A stretch of DNA of 64,000 bases, taken from Viridibacterium curvum (GTDB taxonomy: Bacteria; Pseudomonadota; Gammaproteobacteria; Burkholderiales; Rhodocyclaceae). Position 1 is the first letter of the stretch. Each line of letters opens with the position of its first letter. The notes beneath the pieces were generated by a model that did not search any database, was not told the DNA's origin, and worked only from the letters and a program-made list of their open reading frames with translations. Shown in pieces: positions 54,260 to 63,078 of the stretch. A program made the translations under genes and the position numbers. The DNA is taken from the NCBI RefSeq assembly GCF_039544165.1, contig NZ_BAABLD010000005.1, positions 62,001 to 126,000 of the forward strand, in the 5' to 3' direction.

Positions 54260-55039
54260 ATGGATCAGTCATTACCTACGGGCTCGCTGTTGAAGCGAGC
54301 TGGCCGACACCTGGCAAATTTTGTCCTCAGTTTCACCCATGGCTGCTTGCTGGTTGCGGGTGTTGCCGTCGCAATCATCATGGCTTACCAGTACACAGCG
54401 CACGGCATTGGCGGTCTGGATCCTCGTGCCTGGGCTGAATCACGTCCTGCGGCTCCCGATTCGGTGAAGGAATACGCGGCGGGTGTAGCCGCGTCGGACA
54501 AGCTGTCACCTGAATACATGCGCCTGATCCAGTACATTGCCAAACGCCATAAGGTGGCTGGCAAAGCACTTGAGCAGGTTGTACGCGATGCTATCCGCGA
54601 AGGAACCGCCAGCAATATCGATCCGGTCCTGATCCTGGCGGTGACTTCGGTGGAGTCCGGATTCAATCCGTTGGCAGAGAGCGTATTCGGCGCTCAGGGC
54701 CTGATGCAGATCATTCCGCGTTTTCATCACGACAAAATCGACGGGTCACTCGGTAATACGGCGTTGCTGGATCCGAGCGAGAACCTGCGTGTTGGTGCTC
54801 GGATCCTGCGCGAGTACCTGCGTACCAATGGCGCAATCGTGGCTGCTTTGCAGCAATACGGCGGCGTGTCGGATCCGGAAGATCTGACCTACCCGAACAA
54901 GGTGTTGAATGAGCTGGAACGTTTCCGCCAGGTGATGAAGTTTGGCAGCGTACGCCAGGTGGCGGAGCTGAACGGTTCGCTTCCCAAGGTGCCTGCGGCA
55001 GGCGAAGCCGAGCCGGACTCGACCGGCACGCCCGGTTGA
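54260..55039 (+). CDS. membrane-anchored lytic transglycosylase (SLT domain)
   Basis: The 259-residue protein has an N-terminal membrane helix (about residues 29-46) and an SLT domain with the catalytic glutamate E132 in VTSVESGFNPLAES, followed by GAQGLMQIIPRFH. It cleaves peptidoglycan glycan strands in the periplasm. ATG 54260 is preceded by GGGAGAAGAAAG. Another frame start at 54239 is a non-ATG codon and is rejected. Confidence 0.93.
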   Translation: MDQSLPTGSLLKRAGRHLANFVLSFTHGCLLVAGVAVAIIMAYQYTAHGIGGLDPRAWAESRPAAPDSVKEYAAGVAASDKLSPEYMRLIQYIAKRHKVAGKALEQVVRDAIREGTASNIDPVLILAVTSVESGFNPLAESVFGAQGLMQIIPRFHHDKIDGSLGNTALLDPSENLRVGARILREYLRTNGAIVAALQQYGGVSDPEDLTYPNKVLNELERFRQVMKFGSVRQVAELNGSLPKVPAAGEAEPDSTGTPG

Positions 55040-55064
55040 GCCTGGGAGTGTTGAAACCGCAGAC

Positions 55065-55095
55065 AAGCGCCGACAAGTCGGCGCTTTTTGTTTTT
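55065..55095 (+). terminator. intrinsic terminator of the transglycosylase gene
   Basis: AGCGCCGAC pairs with GTCGGCGCT around AA and is followed by TTTTGTTTTT. Confidence 0.92.
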
Positions 55096-55235
55096 CCACG
55101 TGCGGCTGATAGTGTGGAAATCCACGAGTTCTAGCGGTTTTCCCCGGAATCACTCGAGCGACACGAAGCGTAGAATCCTTGGCATTCAGGGCTGCAGCGT
55201 TGCAGCTCGCCTCATTGCAGAAGCAGGAGTGCTGG

Positions 55236-57503
55236 ATGGACGAGAGGATTCGCGCTGCGGCGCTGGAGTATCACAGGCAAGGCAAGCCGGGCAAGATTGC
55301 CGTGACGCCGACGAAGGCGTTGACCAACCAGCGCGACCTGTCACTGGCTTACTCTCCGGGTGTCGCTGCAGCCTGTGATGCGATCGTTGAAGATCCGGCA
55401 CAGGCAAGTGCACTGACGGCAAGGGCAAACCTCATCGGTGTGGTCACAAACGGCACGGCGGTGCTGGGTCTGGGGCCGATCGGGCCCTTGGCGGCCAAGC
55501 CAGTGATGGAGGGCAAGGCGGTGCTGTTCAAGAAGTTCGCCGGCATCGATGTGTTCGACATCGAGATCGACGAACGCGATCCGGACAAGCTTATCGACAT
55601 CATCGCCTCGCTGGAGCCGACCTTTGGTGGTATCAACCTCGAGGACATCAAGGCGCCGGAGTGCTTCTATATAGAGAGCAAGCTTCGCGAGCGCATGAGC
55701 ATTCCCGTCTTCCACGATGATCAGCACGGGACGGCAATCGTAGTGGGGGCGGCGATTCTCAACGGCTTGCGTCTGCTGAACAAGCCGCTCGACAAGGTCA
55801 AAGTGGTGACGTCCGGTGCTGGTGCGGCGGCACTGGCGTGCCTCGACCTGCTGGTCATGCTGGGCATTCCGGTCGAGAACATCTGGGTCACCGACATCAA
55901 GGGCGTCGTCTACGAAGGTCGCATCGAGGAGATGGAGCCGATCAAGGCGCGCTACGCCAAGAAGACCGAAGCGCGCACGCTCGCAGAAGTGATTGGCGAC
56001 GCAGATGTCTTTCTGGGGCTTTCGGCCGCTGGCGTCCTCAAGCCTGAGATGGTTGCAAAGATGGCGGCCAGTCCGCTGATCTTCGCACTGGCGAATCCAG
56101 TGCCGGAAATCCTGCCGGATGCAGTGAAGTCGGTACGCAGCGACGCCATCATCGCGACGGGGCGCTCAGACTATCCCAACCAGGTGAACAACGTTCTCTG
56201 TTTCCCCTTCATCTTCCGTGGCGCGCTGGATGTCGGCGCGACGACCATCAACGACGCGATGAAGCTTGCTGCTGTGCGCGCCATTGCCGATCTGGCGATG
56301 GTCGAGGCTTCAGAGATTGTGGCGGCGGCCTATGGCGAACAGATGTGCGCCTTTGGTCCTGAGTACATCATTCCCAAACCCTTCGATCCGCGCCTGATCG
56401 TCAAGATCGCCCCTGCCGTGGCGCGCGCAGCGATGGAGTCTGGTGTGGCGACGCGGCCTATCGCGGACTGGGAGGCCTACACTCAGCAGCTCAACAACTT
56501 CGTCTGGCAATCCGGCCTCATCATGAAACCGGTATTTGCCGCAGCGAAGCGCGCGCCCAAGCGCATCATCTTTGCAGAAGGCGAATCCGAGCGTGTGCTG
56601 CGTGCCGTGCAAGCCGTGGTTGATGAAGGCCTGGCGCGCCCCATCCTCATCGGTCGGCCCGAGGTGGTGGCGCGCTACATTGAGCGTTTCGGACTGCGTT
56701 TGCGGCCCGAGGTTGACTTCGAACTGGTCAACCAGGATTCGGACGCTCGCTACCGCGACCTGTGGACGCACTATCACGCCCTGATGGAGCGTCGTGGCGT
56801 CTCCGTCGAGTACGCCAAGCGCGAAGTGCGTCGGCGTACGACCCTGATCGGTGCCCTGATGCTCAACTTCGGTTACGCCGACGGCATGATCTGCGGCACC
56901 TACGGCATGCACAGCCAGCATCTCTCATTAATCGAGACCGTGCTTGGGCGGCGGGCTGACGTTAAGCACTTTTACGCCATGAACCTGCTGGTGTTGCCGG
57001 GGCGCACGGTGGCGTTGTGCGATACCTACGTGAATTACGATCCCACGGCAGAGCAACTGTTCGAGATGAGCTGTCTGGCGGCCGAGGAGTTACGACGTTT
57101 TGGCATGACGCCCAAGCTCGCTCTCCTGTCGCATTCGAGTTTCGGTACCGACGACACGCCAACGGCGCGCAAGATGCGCGAAGCCTTTCAGCTGCTGCAG
57201 GCGCGTCGTCCCGACATCGAAGTGGAAGGGGAGATGCACGGCGATGCCGCGCTGGATGCGTCCACGCGCTTGCAGATCTTCCCCAACGCGAAGATGCGTG
57301 AGGATGCCAACCTGCTCATCTTCCCGACGCTGGATGCCGCCAACATCGCGTTCAATCTGCTCAAGACCGCTTCGGGCGAGGGCATGACCATCGGCCCCAT
57401 CCTGCTTGGTGCGTCGAAGCCGGTCCATATCCTTACACCGACTGCGACAGTGCGTCGCATCGTCAACATGACAGCGCTCACTGTCGTGGAAGCCAGCCGC
57501 TGA
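55236..57503 (+). CDS. maeB: NADP-dependent malic enzyme, MaeB type (malic enzyme-phosphotransacetylase fusion)
   Basis: The 755-residue enzyme oxidatively decarboxylates malate to pyruvate. Residues 1-420 are the malic enzyme, with the catalytic tyrosine in LAYSPGVA, the lysine in VMEGKAVLFKKF, the metal-binding VFHDDQHGTA and the nucleotide loop TSGAGAAALA. Residues about 430-755 resemble phosphotransacetylase and act as an acetyl-CoA-sensing regulatory domain. AGGAG seven bases before ATG 55236 fixes the start. Confidence 0.97.
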   Translation: MDERIRAAALEYHRQGKPGKIAVTPTKALTNQRDLSLAYSPGVAAACDAIVEDPAQASALTARANLIGVVTNGTAVLGLGPIGPLAAKPVMEGKAVLFKKFAGIDVFDIEIDERDPDKLIDIIASLEPTFGGINLEDIKAPECFYIESKLRERMSIPVFHDDQHGTAIVVGAAILNGLRLLNKPLDKVKVVTSGAGAAALACLDLLVMLGIPVENIWVTDIKGVVYEGRIEEMEPIKARYAKKTEARTLAEVIGDADVFLGLSAAGVLKPEMVAKMAASPLIFALANPVPEILPDAVKSVRSDAIIATGRSDYPNQVNNVLCFPFIFRGALDVGATTINDAMKLAAVRAIADLAMVEASEIVAAAYGEQMCAFGPEYIIPKPFDPRLIVKIAPAVARAAMESGVATRPIADWEAYTQQLNNFVWQSGLIMKPVFAAAKRAPKRIIFAEGESERVLRAVQAVVDEGLARPILIGRPEVVARYIERFGLRLRPEVDFELVNQDSDARYRDLWTHYHALMERRGVSVEYAKREVRRRTTLIGALMLNFGYADGMICGTYGMHSQHLSLIETVLGRRADVKHFYAMNLLVLPGRTVALCDTYVNYDPTAEQLFEMSCLAAEELRRFGMTPKLALLSHSSFGTDDTPTARKMREAFQLLQARRPDIEVEGEMHGDAALDASTRLQIFPNAKMREDANLLIFPTLDAANIAFNLLKTASGEGMTIGPILLGASKPVHILTPTATVRRIVNMTALTVVEASR

Positions 57504-57603
57504 GCGGGTCCCGCTACAGTTCGGGTGACGATATGCCGTAATCTCGGTCAGTGAAGGTGCAGGCGCAGAAAGCGTCGCATCGTCGATGGAGGAGAGCTTC
57601 ATC

Positions 57604-58803
57604 ATGGCGGAGACAAGGGCGGAGAGAGCAGGGCTTGTCCTGACGGGGGGCGGCGCGCGCGCGGCCTACCAGGTGGGTGTGCTGGCCGCGATTCGTACCA
57701 TCTGGGGGCGCAGGGAGGGCAATCCCTTCCAGATCATCTGCGGTACGTCGGCCGGGGCTGTTAACGCCATGGCGCTGGCATGCTACGCCGACAACTTCGG
57801 TGAGTCCGTGCGGCGGCTGTCCTGGATCTGGCGCAACTTTACTGTGGGTCAGGTTTATCGTTCCGACACCCTTGCCGTTACGCAGTCCGTACTCGGCTGG
57901 GCCAGCGCCTTGTTGATGGGATGGTTGTTCCATCGCAGTCCGCGCTCCCTGCTCGACAACACCCCGCTGCGCGATCTTTTGACGCACCACCTCGATTTCG
58001 AGCGCATCGGCAAAGCGATCGACAACGGTCACCTCTATGCTGCCAGCGTGACGTGTTCGGGCTACTCATCTGGCGAAAGCCTGACCTTTTACGAGGCAGC
58101 GCCCGGCGTAGAGCCCTGGAGGCGGGCTCAGCGCGTCGGTTTGCGCAACCGCATCACCATCGATCACCTGATGGCTTCAAGCGCGATTCCCTTCGTTTTC
58201 CCGGCCGTCAAGATCCACCGTGAGTACTTTGGCGACGGTTCGATGCGCCAGTTGGCACCCGTCAGCCCGGCGGTGCACCTCGGTGCGGACCGCGTACTGG
58301 TCATCGGCAACGGCCGTCAGGAGGGCGAAACCCGCCGTGCGCGTACCGATCGCTACCCTTCGCCAGCCCAGATCGCCGGTCATGCCATGTCGAGTATCTT
58401 TCTCGACGGTCTGGCCGTTGACCTCGAAAGAATGCAGCGCATCAACGACACGTGGGGGCGCATTCCGCCTGAGGTGAGGGAACGTGCTGGCGTGACCCTC
58501 AAGCCGATCGAGGCACTGGTGATCTCGCCCAGCGAACGGCTCGATTACATTGCAGCGCGGCATTCCTACGCGCTGCCTTGGGCTTTGCGGACGGTTTTGC
58601 GCGGTATCGGGGCTTACGGGCGTTCGGGTTCGGCGTTGCTCAGCTACCTGTTGTTCGAAAAGCCTTATACGCGCGAATTGATGGAACTGGGTTACAAGGA
58701 TGCGATGCATCGCCGTGCCGAGATCGAGCGCTTCCTGCGCATCGATACCGCAGTGCAGCCGGAGGTCAGGGTGAGCCGCGCAGACATCTTCGAAAGAGCA
58801 TGA
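57604..58803 (+). CDS. patatin-like phospholipase
   Basis: The 399-residue protein has the patatin set: glycine-rich LTGGGARAAYQVG near the N-terminus, the nucleophile S49 in GTSAG, and the dyad aspartate D211 in FGDGSMRQ. It hydrolyses acyl lipids. No signal peptide is present, so it is cytoplasmic or membrane-associated. GGAGGAG nine bases before ATG 57604 favours that start over ATG 57586. Confidence 0.92.
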   Translation: MAETRAERAGLVLTGGGARAAYQVGVLAAIRTIWGRREGNPFQIICGTSAGAVNAMALACYADNFGESVRRLSWIWRNFTVGQVYRSDTLAVTQSVLGWASALLMGWLFHRSPRSLLDNTPLRDLLTHHLDFERIGKAIDNGHLYAASVTCSGYSSGESLTFYEAAPGVEPWRRAQRVGLRNRITIDHLMASSAIPFVFPAVKIHREYFGDGSMRQLAPVSPAVHLGADRVLVIGNGRQEGETRRARTDRYPSPAQIAGHAMSSIFLDGLAVDLERMQRINDTWGRIPPEVRERAGVTLKPIEALVISPSERLDYIAARHSYALPWALRTVLRGIGAYGRSGSALLSYLLFEKPYTRELMELGYKDAMHRRAEIERFLRIDTAVQPEVRVSRADIFERA

Positions 58804-58879
58804 AATGCTTCTCCCATGTATTTAATTTTTCAGAGTATTGCTACAATTTGACAGCGCCTTGGTATTTCTGGAGTTCTGG

Positions 58880-59950
58880 ATGGTTTTTCGTTCCCTTTTT
58901 CGCATCGCATGTCTGGCGCTAGCCACCGCCCTGGTGATTCCAGCCACGGCCGATGCGGCTACCGCGCGCACCAAGTCACGCGATGCCCGTGCGCAAAAAC
59001 TCTCCGTCACCAAAACCTCCGTCACCAAAGCTTCCAGCCTCAAGTCTTCGCGCCTCGCGCCTCGCGCAAGCAAGGCTGTCGCAAAAACCTCTCCTGCTGC
59101 ATCTCGTGCCAAGGCACGCAAGGTGACGCTGCGCGAGCTGCGTTCCGAGCCGGAATTCGATCCCGAAGGCAATCCGCTGCTGCGCTCGTCGGCCTTCGTT
59201 GTGCAGGACATCGAGACGGGCCGCGTTCTGCTCGAACGTAATGCTTCCATGGTTCAGCCGATCGCATCCATCTCCAAGCTGATGACTGCAATGGTCGTGC
59301 TGGATGCCAATCTGCGCCTGGACGAAGTCATCGAGATTTCGGATGACGACATCGACCGCCTCAAGGGCACGTCCTCGCATCTGCCGGTTGGCACGCGGCT
59401 CACCCGCGAAGACCTTCTGCGCCTCGCGCTGATGGCTTCTGAAAATCGCGCCGCTTCGGCGCTTGGCCGCGCATACCCCGGTGGCCTGCCTGCCTTCATC
59501 GAAGCCATGAACCACAAGGCAGCTTCGCTCAATCTGCAGGAGACCCGCTTCTTCGACAGCAGTGGTCTCAACAAGAACAATGTGGCCTCAGCGCGCGACC
59601 TCGTCGGTATGACCGCAGCCGCCTCGCATTACCCGCTGATCCGTGAGTTCTCGACGCTGCCGGAGTACAGCTTCCTGATCAAGGGACGTCTCCGCGCTTT
59701 CCATAACACCAATGCTCTTGTGCGTGACTCGGACTGGCAGATTGATCTGCAGAAGACGGGTTACATCAGCGAATCCGGCAAGTGTCTGGTGATGCGCGCA
59801 ATGCTGAACAATCGTCCGACGGCCATCGTGCTGCTTGATTCCTGGGGGCGATACACCAGGGTGGCCGACGCCAATCGCATCCGCAAGTGGGTCGAAAAGA
59901 TGGTAGAGCCTGCACGTATTGCTCATGGGCCGGTCAGCGGCCAGCTCTGA
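58880..59950 (+). CDS. pbpG: D-alanyl-D-alanine endopeptidase (PBP7/PbpG-like)
   Basis: The 356-residue protein has a signal peptide (cleavage near residue 25-27) and a basic Ser/Ala/Lys-rich linker of about 60 residues. The S11 peptidase domain follows, with S130-x-x-K133, S187-E-N189 and K292-T-G294. It cuts cross-links in peptidoglycan in the periplasm. The lysine-rich linker is longer than in E. coli PBP7. A -10-like TACAAT lies at 58842 with no clear -35. Confidence 0.93.
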   Translation: MVFRSLFRIACLALATALVIPATADAATARTKSRDARAQKLSVTKTSVTKASSLKSSRLAPRASKAVAKTSPAASRAKARKVTLRELRSEPEFDPEGNPLLRSSAFVVQDIETGRVLLERNASMVQPIASISKLMTAMVVLDANLRLDEVIEISDDDIDRLKGTSSHLPVGTRLTREDLLRLALMASENRAASALGRAYPGGLPAFIEAMNHKAASLNLQETRFFDSSGLNKNNVASARDLVGMTAAASHYPLIREFSTLPEYSFLIKGRLRAFHNTNALVRDSDWQIDLQKTGYISESGKCLVMRAMLNNRPTAIVLLDSWGRYTRVADANRIRKWVEKMVEPARIAHGPVSGQL

Positions 59951-59961
59951 TCGAACTGCAG

Positions 59962-60000
59962 AATGAAAAAGGGGCCGACATCGTCGGTCCCTTTTTCATT
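59962..60000. terminator. bidirectional terminator between pbpG and iclR-family gene
   Basis: AATGAAAAAGGGGCCGAC pairs with GTCGGTCCCTTTTTCATT through an 18-bp stem with one G-T pair and a three-base loop. The A-run and T-run on either side make it work for both convergent genes. Confidence 0.9.
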
Positions 60001-60010
60001 TGTGCGCTCT

Positions 60011-60835
60011 TCAGCGACGACGCTTTTCGAGACGTTCAGAGAAGCCCAGCGCGCGCGAGATTTCTTCGGCCGTTTCGAGCACGAGGGGGGCCCAGTCCGG
60101 GTTGAAGCGCTCGGTGGGAGTCGACAGAGACAGACCGGCGACCAGGGCGCCCGCATCGTCGCGGATGCCGGCGGCAATGCAGCGCACACCGACTTCCACC
60201 TCATCCATGTCGTACGCGACCTTGTGGCGGCGCACGCGCTCCAGCTCCTGTTCCAGCGCTTTCAATGTGGTGATCGAAGCCTGTGTGCTGCCCGGCAGGC
60301 CGGTGCGCTCGGCGTAGGCCTTGTTGCTATCGGCGTTACCGTCGGCAAGGAACAGCTTGCCGGTCGCCGTGGTGTGCAGCGGTGCGCGGGCACCAACGAT
60401 GTGGACGATGCGCACGGATGAGCGACCGCTCGACGTGCGTTCGACATAGACGATCTCGTCGCCGCTGCGCATACCGAGGTTCACACTTTCACCCGTGGTG
60501 GCGTGCAGCTTGAGCATCGAAGGCATCGCGGTTTCGCGCAGGGAGATGCGCGTCTTGACGAGGTTGCCCAGCTCCAGCAGGCGAATGCCAAGGCGGTAGG
60601 CGCCGTTGTTGGTGCGATCGACAAAACCATTGGCGCACAGAGAGGCAAGAATGCGGTGCGCCGTAGAGGGGTGCAATCCGGTATCCAGCGCCAGCTGCTT
60701 GAGTCCGGGGGGATCATTGGATTCTGCCAACGCGTCGAGCAAGCTCATCATGCGGTCAATCACCTGGATCGAGCCGCGTGAATCCTTGCTCTCGCTGTCT
60801 TCTGCAGGGGAAGCTGCCGTCTTCTCGTTTCGCAT
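60011..60835 (-). CDS. IclR family transcriptional regulator
   Basis: The 274-residue protein has an N-terminal winged HTH (SIQVIDRMMSLLDALAESNDPPGLKQLALDTGLHPSTAHRILASL) and a C-terminal IclR ligand-binding domain with AIAAGIRDDAGALVAGLSLS-type residues. It is on the same strand as dsbB and 135 bases downstream of it. A 25-bp palindrome lies directly upstream of its ATG, suggesting autorepression. Its ligand and other targets cannot be read from sequence. Confidence 0.92.
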   Translation of the reverse strand: MRNEKTAASPAEDSESKDSRGSIQVIDRMMSLLDALAESNDPPGLKQLALDTGLHPSTAHRILASLCANGFVDRTNNGAYRLGIRLLELGNLVKTRISLRETAMPSMLKLHATTGESVNLGMRSGDEIVYVERTSSGRSSVRIVHIVGARAPLHTTATGKLFLADGNADSNKAYAERTGLPGSTQASITTLKALEQELERVRRHKVAYDMDEVEVGVRCIAAGIRDDAGALVAGLSLSTPTERFNPDWAPLVLETAEEISRALGFSERLEKRRR

Positions 60836-60837
60836 CG

Positions 60838-60862
60838 TGCAATCTTACCCGATAAGATTGCA
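60838..60862 (-). promoter_or_regulatory. autoregulatory operator overlapping a probable leaderless promoter
   Basis: TGCAATCTTA (60838-60847) and TAAGATTGCA (60853-60862) form perfect 10-bp inverted arms around a five-base spacer, two bases upstream of the iclR-family start codon. On the minus strand the arm nearest the ATG contains TAAGAT, a -10-like hexamer six bases before the A of ATG. With ATGACG 18 bases upstream as a weak -35, transcription would start at the ATG itself. No Shine-Dalgarno sequence is present. Confidence 0.65.
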
Positions 60863-60969
60863 TTGCGTCATATGAAATTATCGAGACGTCCTGCAGCCCT
60901 GGCGAGGTCGTTTCATGACCGCGCGAGGGGCCTGCAGGGGGCACTGGATGGCCTACCCCTGAGGTGGTG

Positions 60970-61476
60970 TCAGCTTTTCGCCTGCTTGCGGAACACCTGC
61001 CATAGCGCAATCACGATGATCAGCGTGAAACAGACCGATGCCCATTCGGCGATCGAGAATCCGAGGAAAGTCCAGTCGATCTTGGCGCAGTCCCCCTCGC
61101 CCTGGAACAGCTTGGGCAGCAGGTCGGCGAGCGGGAATTGGCTCACCATGTACTCGAGGTCAGGGCCGCATGTGCTCATCTCTGGCGGGTTGTGTTGCAG
61201 CCAGATCTGACGCACGGACACCGAGCCGCCGGCGATGGCCGCAGCAGCAAGCAGGACCCCCCAGATTTTCAGCAGGATGTTGCGCGGATTGAAGATCGTG
61301 CCCAGCAGTGCGATCAGGGCAGCTGCAACGAAACCATAGCGTTGCAGGATGCAAAGCGGGCAGGGCTCGATGCCCTTGACGTGCTGCAGGTAGAGACCGA
61401 ACGACAGCAGTACGACGCAGCCGACAAAGACGGCCAGGAAAGCGAGACGGGGAGGGAGGTTACGCAGGGCGTTCAT
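60970..61476 (-). CDS. dsbB: disulfide bond formation protein DsbB
   Basis: The 168-residue inner-membrane protein has four membrane helices and two cysteine pairs: C39/C42 in EPCPLC and C103/C130 in the second periplasmic loop. It reoxidises DsbA and passes electrons to quinone. The in-frame extension to 61563 is not conserved, and MNALRNLPPR is the likely start. It is upstream of the iclR-family gene on the same strand. Confidence 0.94.
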   Translation of the reverse strand: MNALRNLPPRLAFLAVFVGCVVLLSFGLYLQHVKGIEPCPLCILQRYGFVAAALIALLGTIFNPRNILLKIWGVLLAAAAIAGGSVSVRQIWLQHNPPEMSTCGPDLEYMVSQFPLADLLPKLFQGEGDCAKIDWTFLGFSIAEWASVCFTLIIVIALWQVFRKQAKS

Positions 61477-61516
61477 TGAGCGGCTCGTTGAAAGGTGAGA
61501 GCGGGATAGCAGATCA

Positions 61517-61575
61517 GGGCAAAGTAAATGGAAGCCGGGGAACGGACAGGCGCAGGTGCCCATGGTTCCCCGGCT
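61517..61575 (-). terminator. probable terminator of the EF-hand gene
   Basis: AGCCGGGGAAC (61533-61543) pairs with GTTCCCCGGCT (61565-61575) across a 21-base loop. On the minus strand the stem is followed by TCCATTTACTTTG. The loop is long and the tail interrupted, so confidence is moderate. Confidence 0.55.
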
Positions 61576-61637
61576 CCGGATCTCCCGGAGTCTATCCGAG
61601 CCGCGCAGCAGGCAGGTTTGCGCTGCCGCATGCGGCC

Positions 61638-62105
61638 TTATTTGGTCGCAGCCGGTGCGGCAGGCGCTGCCTTGCGGGGGCGGAGGCTGTCGTGTGCGGC
61701 CTTGCGCTCTTCGGGGCTCAGCACACCGTCGTGATTGGTGTCCGCGCTGTCGAAGCGCTTGAGCATCTGCTCGTGGCGTGCGACGAGTTCCGTACGTGTG
61801 ATGGGCATGTCGCGATGCTGGCGGTCGCCGTGGTGGCCGCCGCGCATTCCGCCTGCACCGTGCAGTTCTGCCGGGCTCAGCTTGCCGTCCTTGTCGGTGT
61901 CGTGTGCATCGAAGCGCTGGGCCAGACGGGGCATGGATTTTTCGGCTTCGGCGCGCGAGATGAACCCATCGCCGTCCGCATCGGCGGCCTTGAAGTGTTC
62001 AGCCGCTTTGGGCGGCTGCGGTGCAGCGGCCTGCTGTGCGAGGACGGTGCCGGAGACGGCGAAGAGAACGAGTGCGGCAGAGGCGAGAGTGATCGAGGCT
62101 TTCAT
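61638..62105 (-). CDS. exported EF-hand calcium-binding protein
   Basis: The 155-residue protein has a signal peptide ending VLA and three EF-hand loops: DADGDGFISRAE, DTDKDGKLSPAE and DTNHDGVLSPEE. A His/Arg-rich stretch lies between loops two and three. It probably binds calcium in the periplasm or outside the cell. The tail is Ala/Pro-rich. No partner is evident. Confidence 0.88.
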   Translation of the reverse strand: MKASITLASAALVLFAVSGTVLAQQAAAPQPPKAAEHFKAADADGDGFISRAEAEKSMPRLAQRFDAHDTDKDGKLSPAELHGAGGMRGGHHGDRQHRDMPITRTELVARHEQMLKRFDSADTNHDGVLSPEERKAAHDSLRPRKAAPAAPAATK

Positions 62106-62318
62106 GATGATGGCGCTCCTGAATGGTTGGATGGTGCCGACTGAGCGTGGTGAATCAGTGGGACGGGTGCATCCTAGCCAGCGCCCGGATCAGGGGTGTT
62201 TCCCTCGGGTAAGGCCTTGTATCAAGTTGTGTCCATCGCCTGATAACGTGCGGTTATGCGGGCTGCAGCCTGCTGCAATGCGATAATTCGGCATCTTTGG
62301 AAAAAGGAGAAGCGTGAG

Positions 62319-63068
62319 ATGAAAGTGCTCGTGGCCGTCAAACGGGTCGTGGATTACAACGTCAAGATCCGCGTCAAGGCCGACCAGAGCGGTGTGGATC
62401 TGGCCAACGTGAAGATGTCGATGAATCCCTTCGATGAAATCGCCGTGGAAGAGGCCGTGCGTCTGCGCGAAGCGGGTGTGGCGACCGAAGTGGTGGTGGT
62501 CAGCTGCGGCGTGACGGCATGTCAGGACACGCTGCGTGCCGCAATGGCGATGGGAGCCGACCGCGCCATCCTCGTCGAGACCGATGCACAGCTGCAGCCA
62601 CTGGGCGTAGCCAAGCTGCTCAAGGCGGTCGCACAGAAGGAAGAACCGGGCCTCGTGATTCTCGGCAAGCAGGCCATTGATGACGATGCCAACCAGACCG
62701 GTCAGATGCTGGCCGCGCTGCTGGGCTGGCCGCAGGCGACTTTCGCCTCCAAGCTCGCACCGGCTGACAAACAGATCGCCGTCACGCGCGAGGTCGACGG
62801 CGGCATGGAAACCCTGCAGGTGAGCTTGCCGGCCGTCGTGAGCTGCGATCTCCGTCTTAACGAGCCGCGTTTTGCTTCGCTGCCCAACATCATGAAGGCG
62901 AAGAAGAAACCACTCGAGACCGTGACGCCCGACGCGCTGGGTGTCGATGTGACGCCGCGCCTGCAGACCATCAGTGTCAGCGAACCGCCGGTGCGCAAGG
63001 CCGGCGTGAAGGTCGCCAGCGTGGAAGAGCTGGTTGCCAAGCTGCGCAACGAAGCCAAAGTGATTTGA
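62319..63068 (+). CDS. etfB: electron transfer flavoprotein beta subunit
   Basis: The 249-residue protein begins MKVLVAVKRVVDYNVKIRVK and has the ETF-beta signature segment VDGGMETLQVSLPAVVSCDLRLNEPRFASLPNIMKAKKKPL. With EtfA it carries electrons from acyl-CoA and other dehydrogenases to ETF-quinone oxidoreductase. AAGGAGA upstream supports ATG 62319. etfA starts 10 bases after its stop. Confidence 0.97.
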   Translation: MKVLVAVKRVVDYNVKIRVKADQSGVDLANVKMSMNPFDEIAVEEAVRLREAGVATEVVVVSCGVTACQDTLRAAMAMGADRAILVETDAQLQPLGVAKLLKAVAQKEEPGLVILGKQAIDDDANQTGQMLAALLGWPQATFASKLAPADKQIAVTREVDGGMETLQVSLPAVVSCDLRLNEPRFASLPNIMKAKKKPLETVTPDALGVDVTPRLQTISVSEPPVRKAGVKVASVEELVAKLRNEAKVI

Positions 63069-63078
63069 GGAAGACGCG

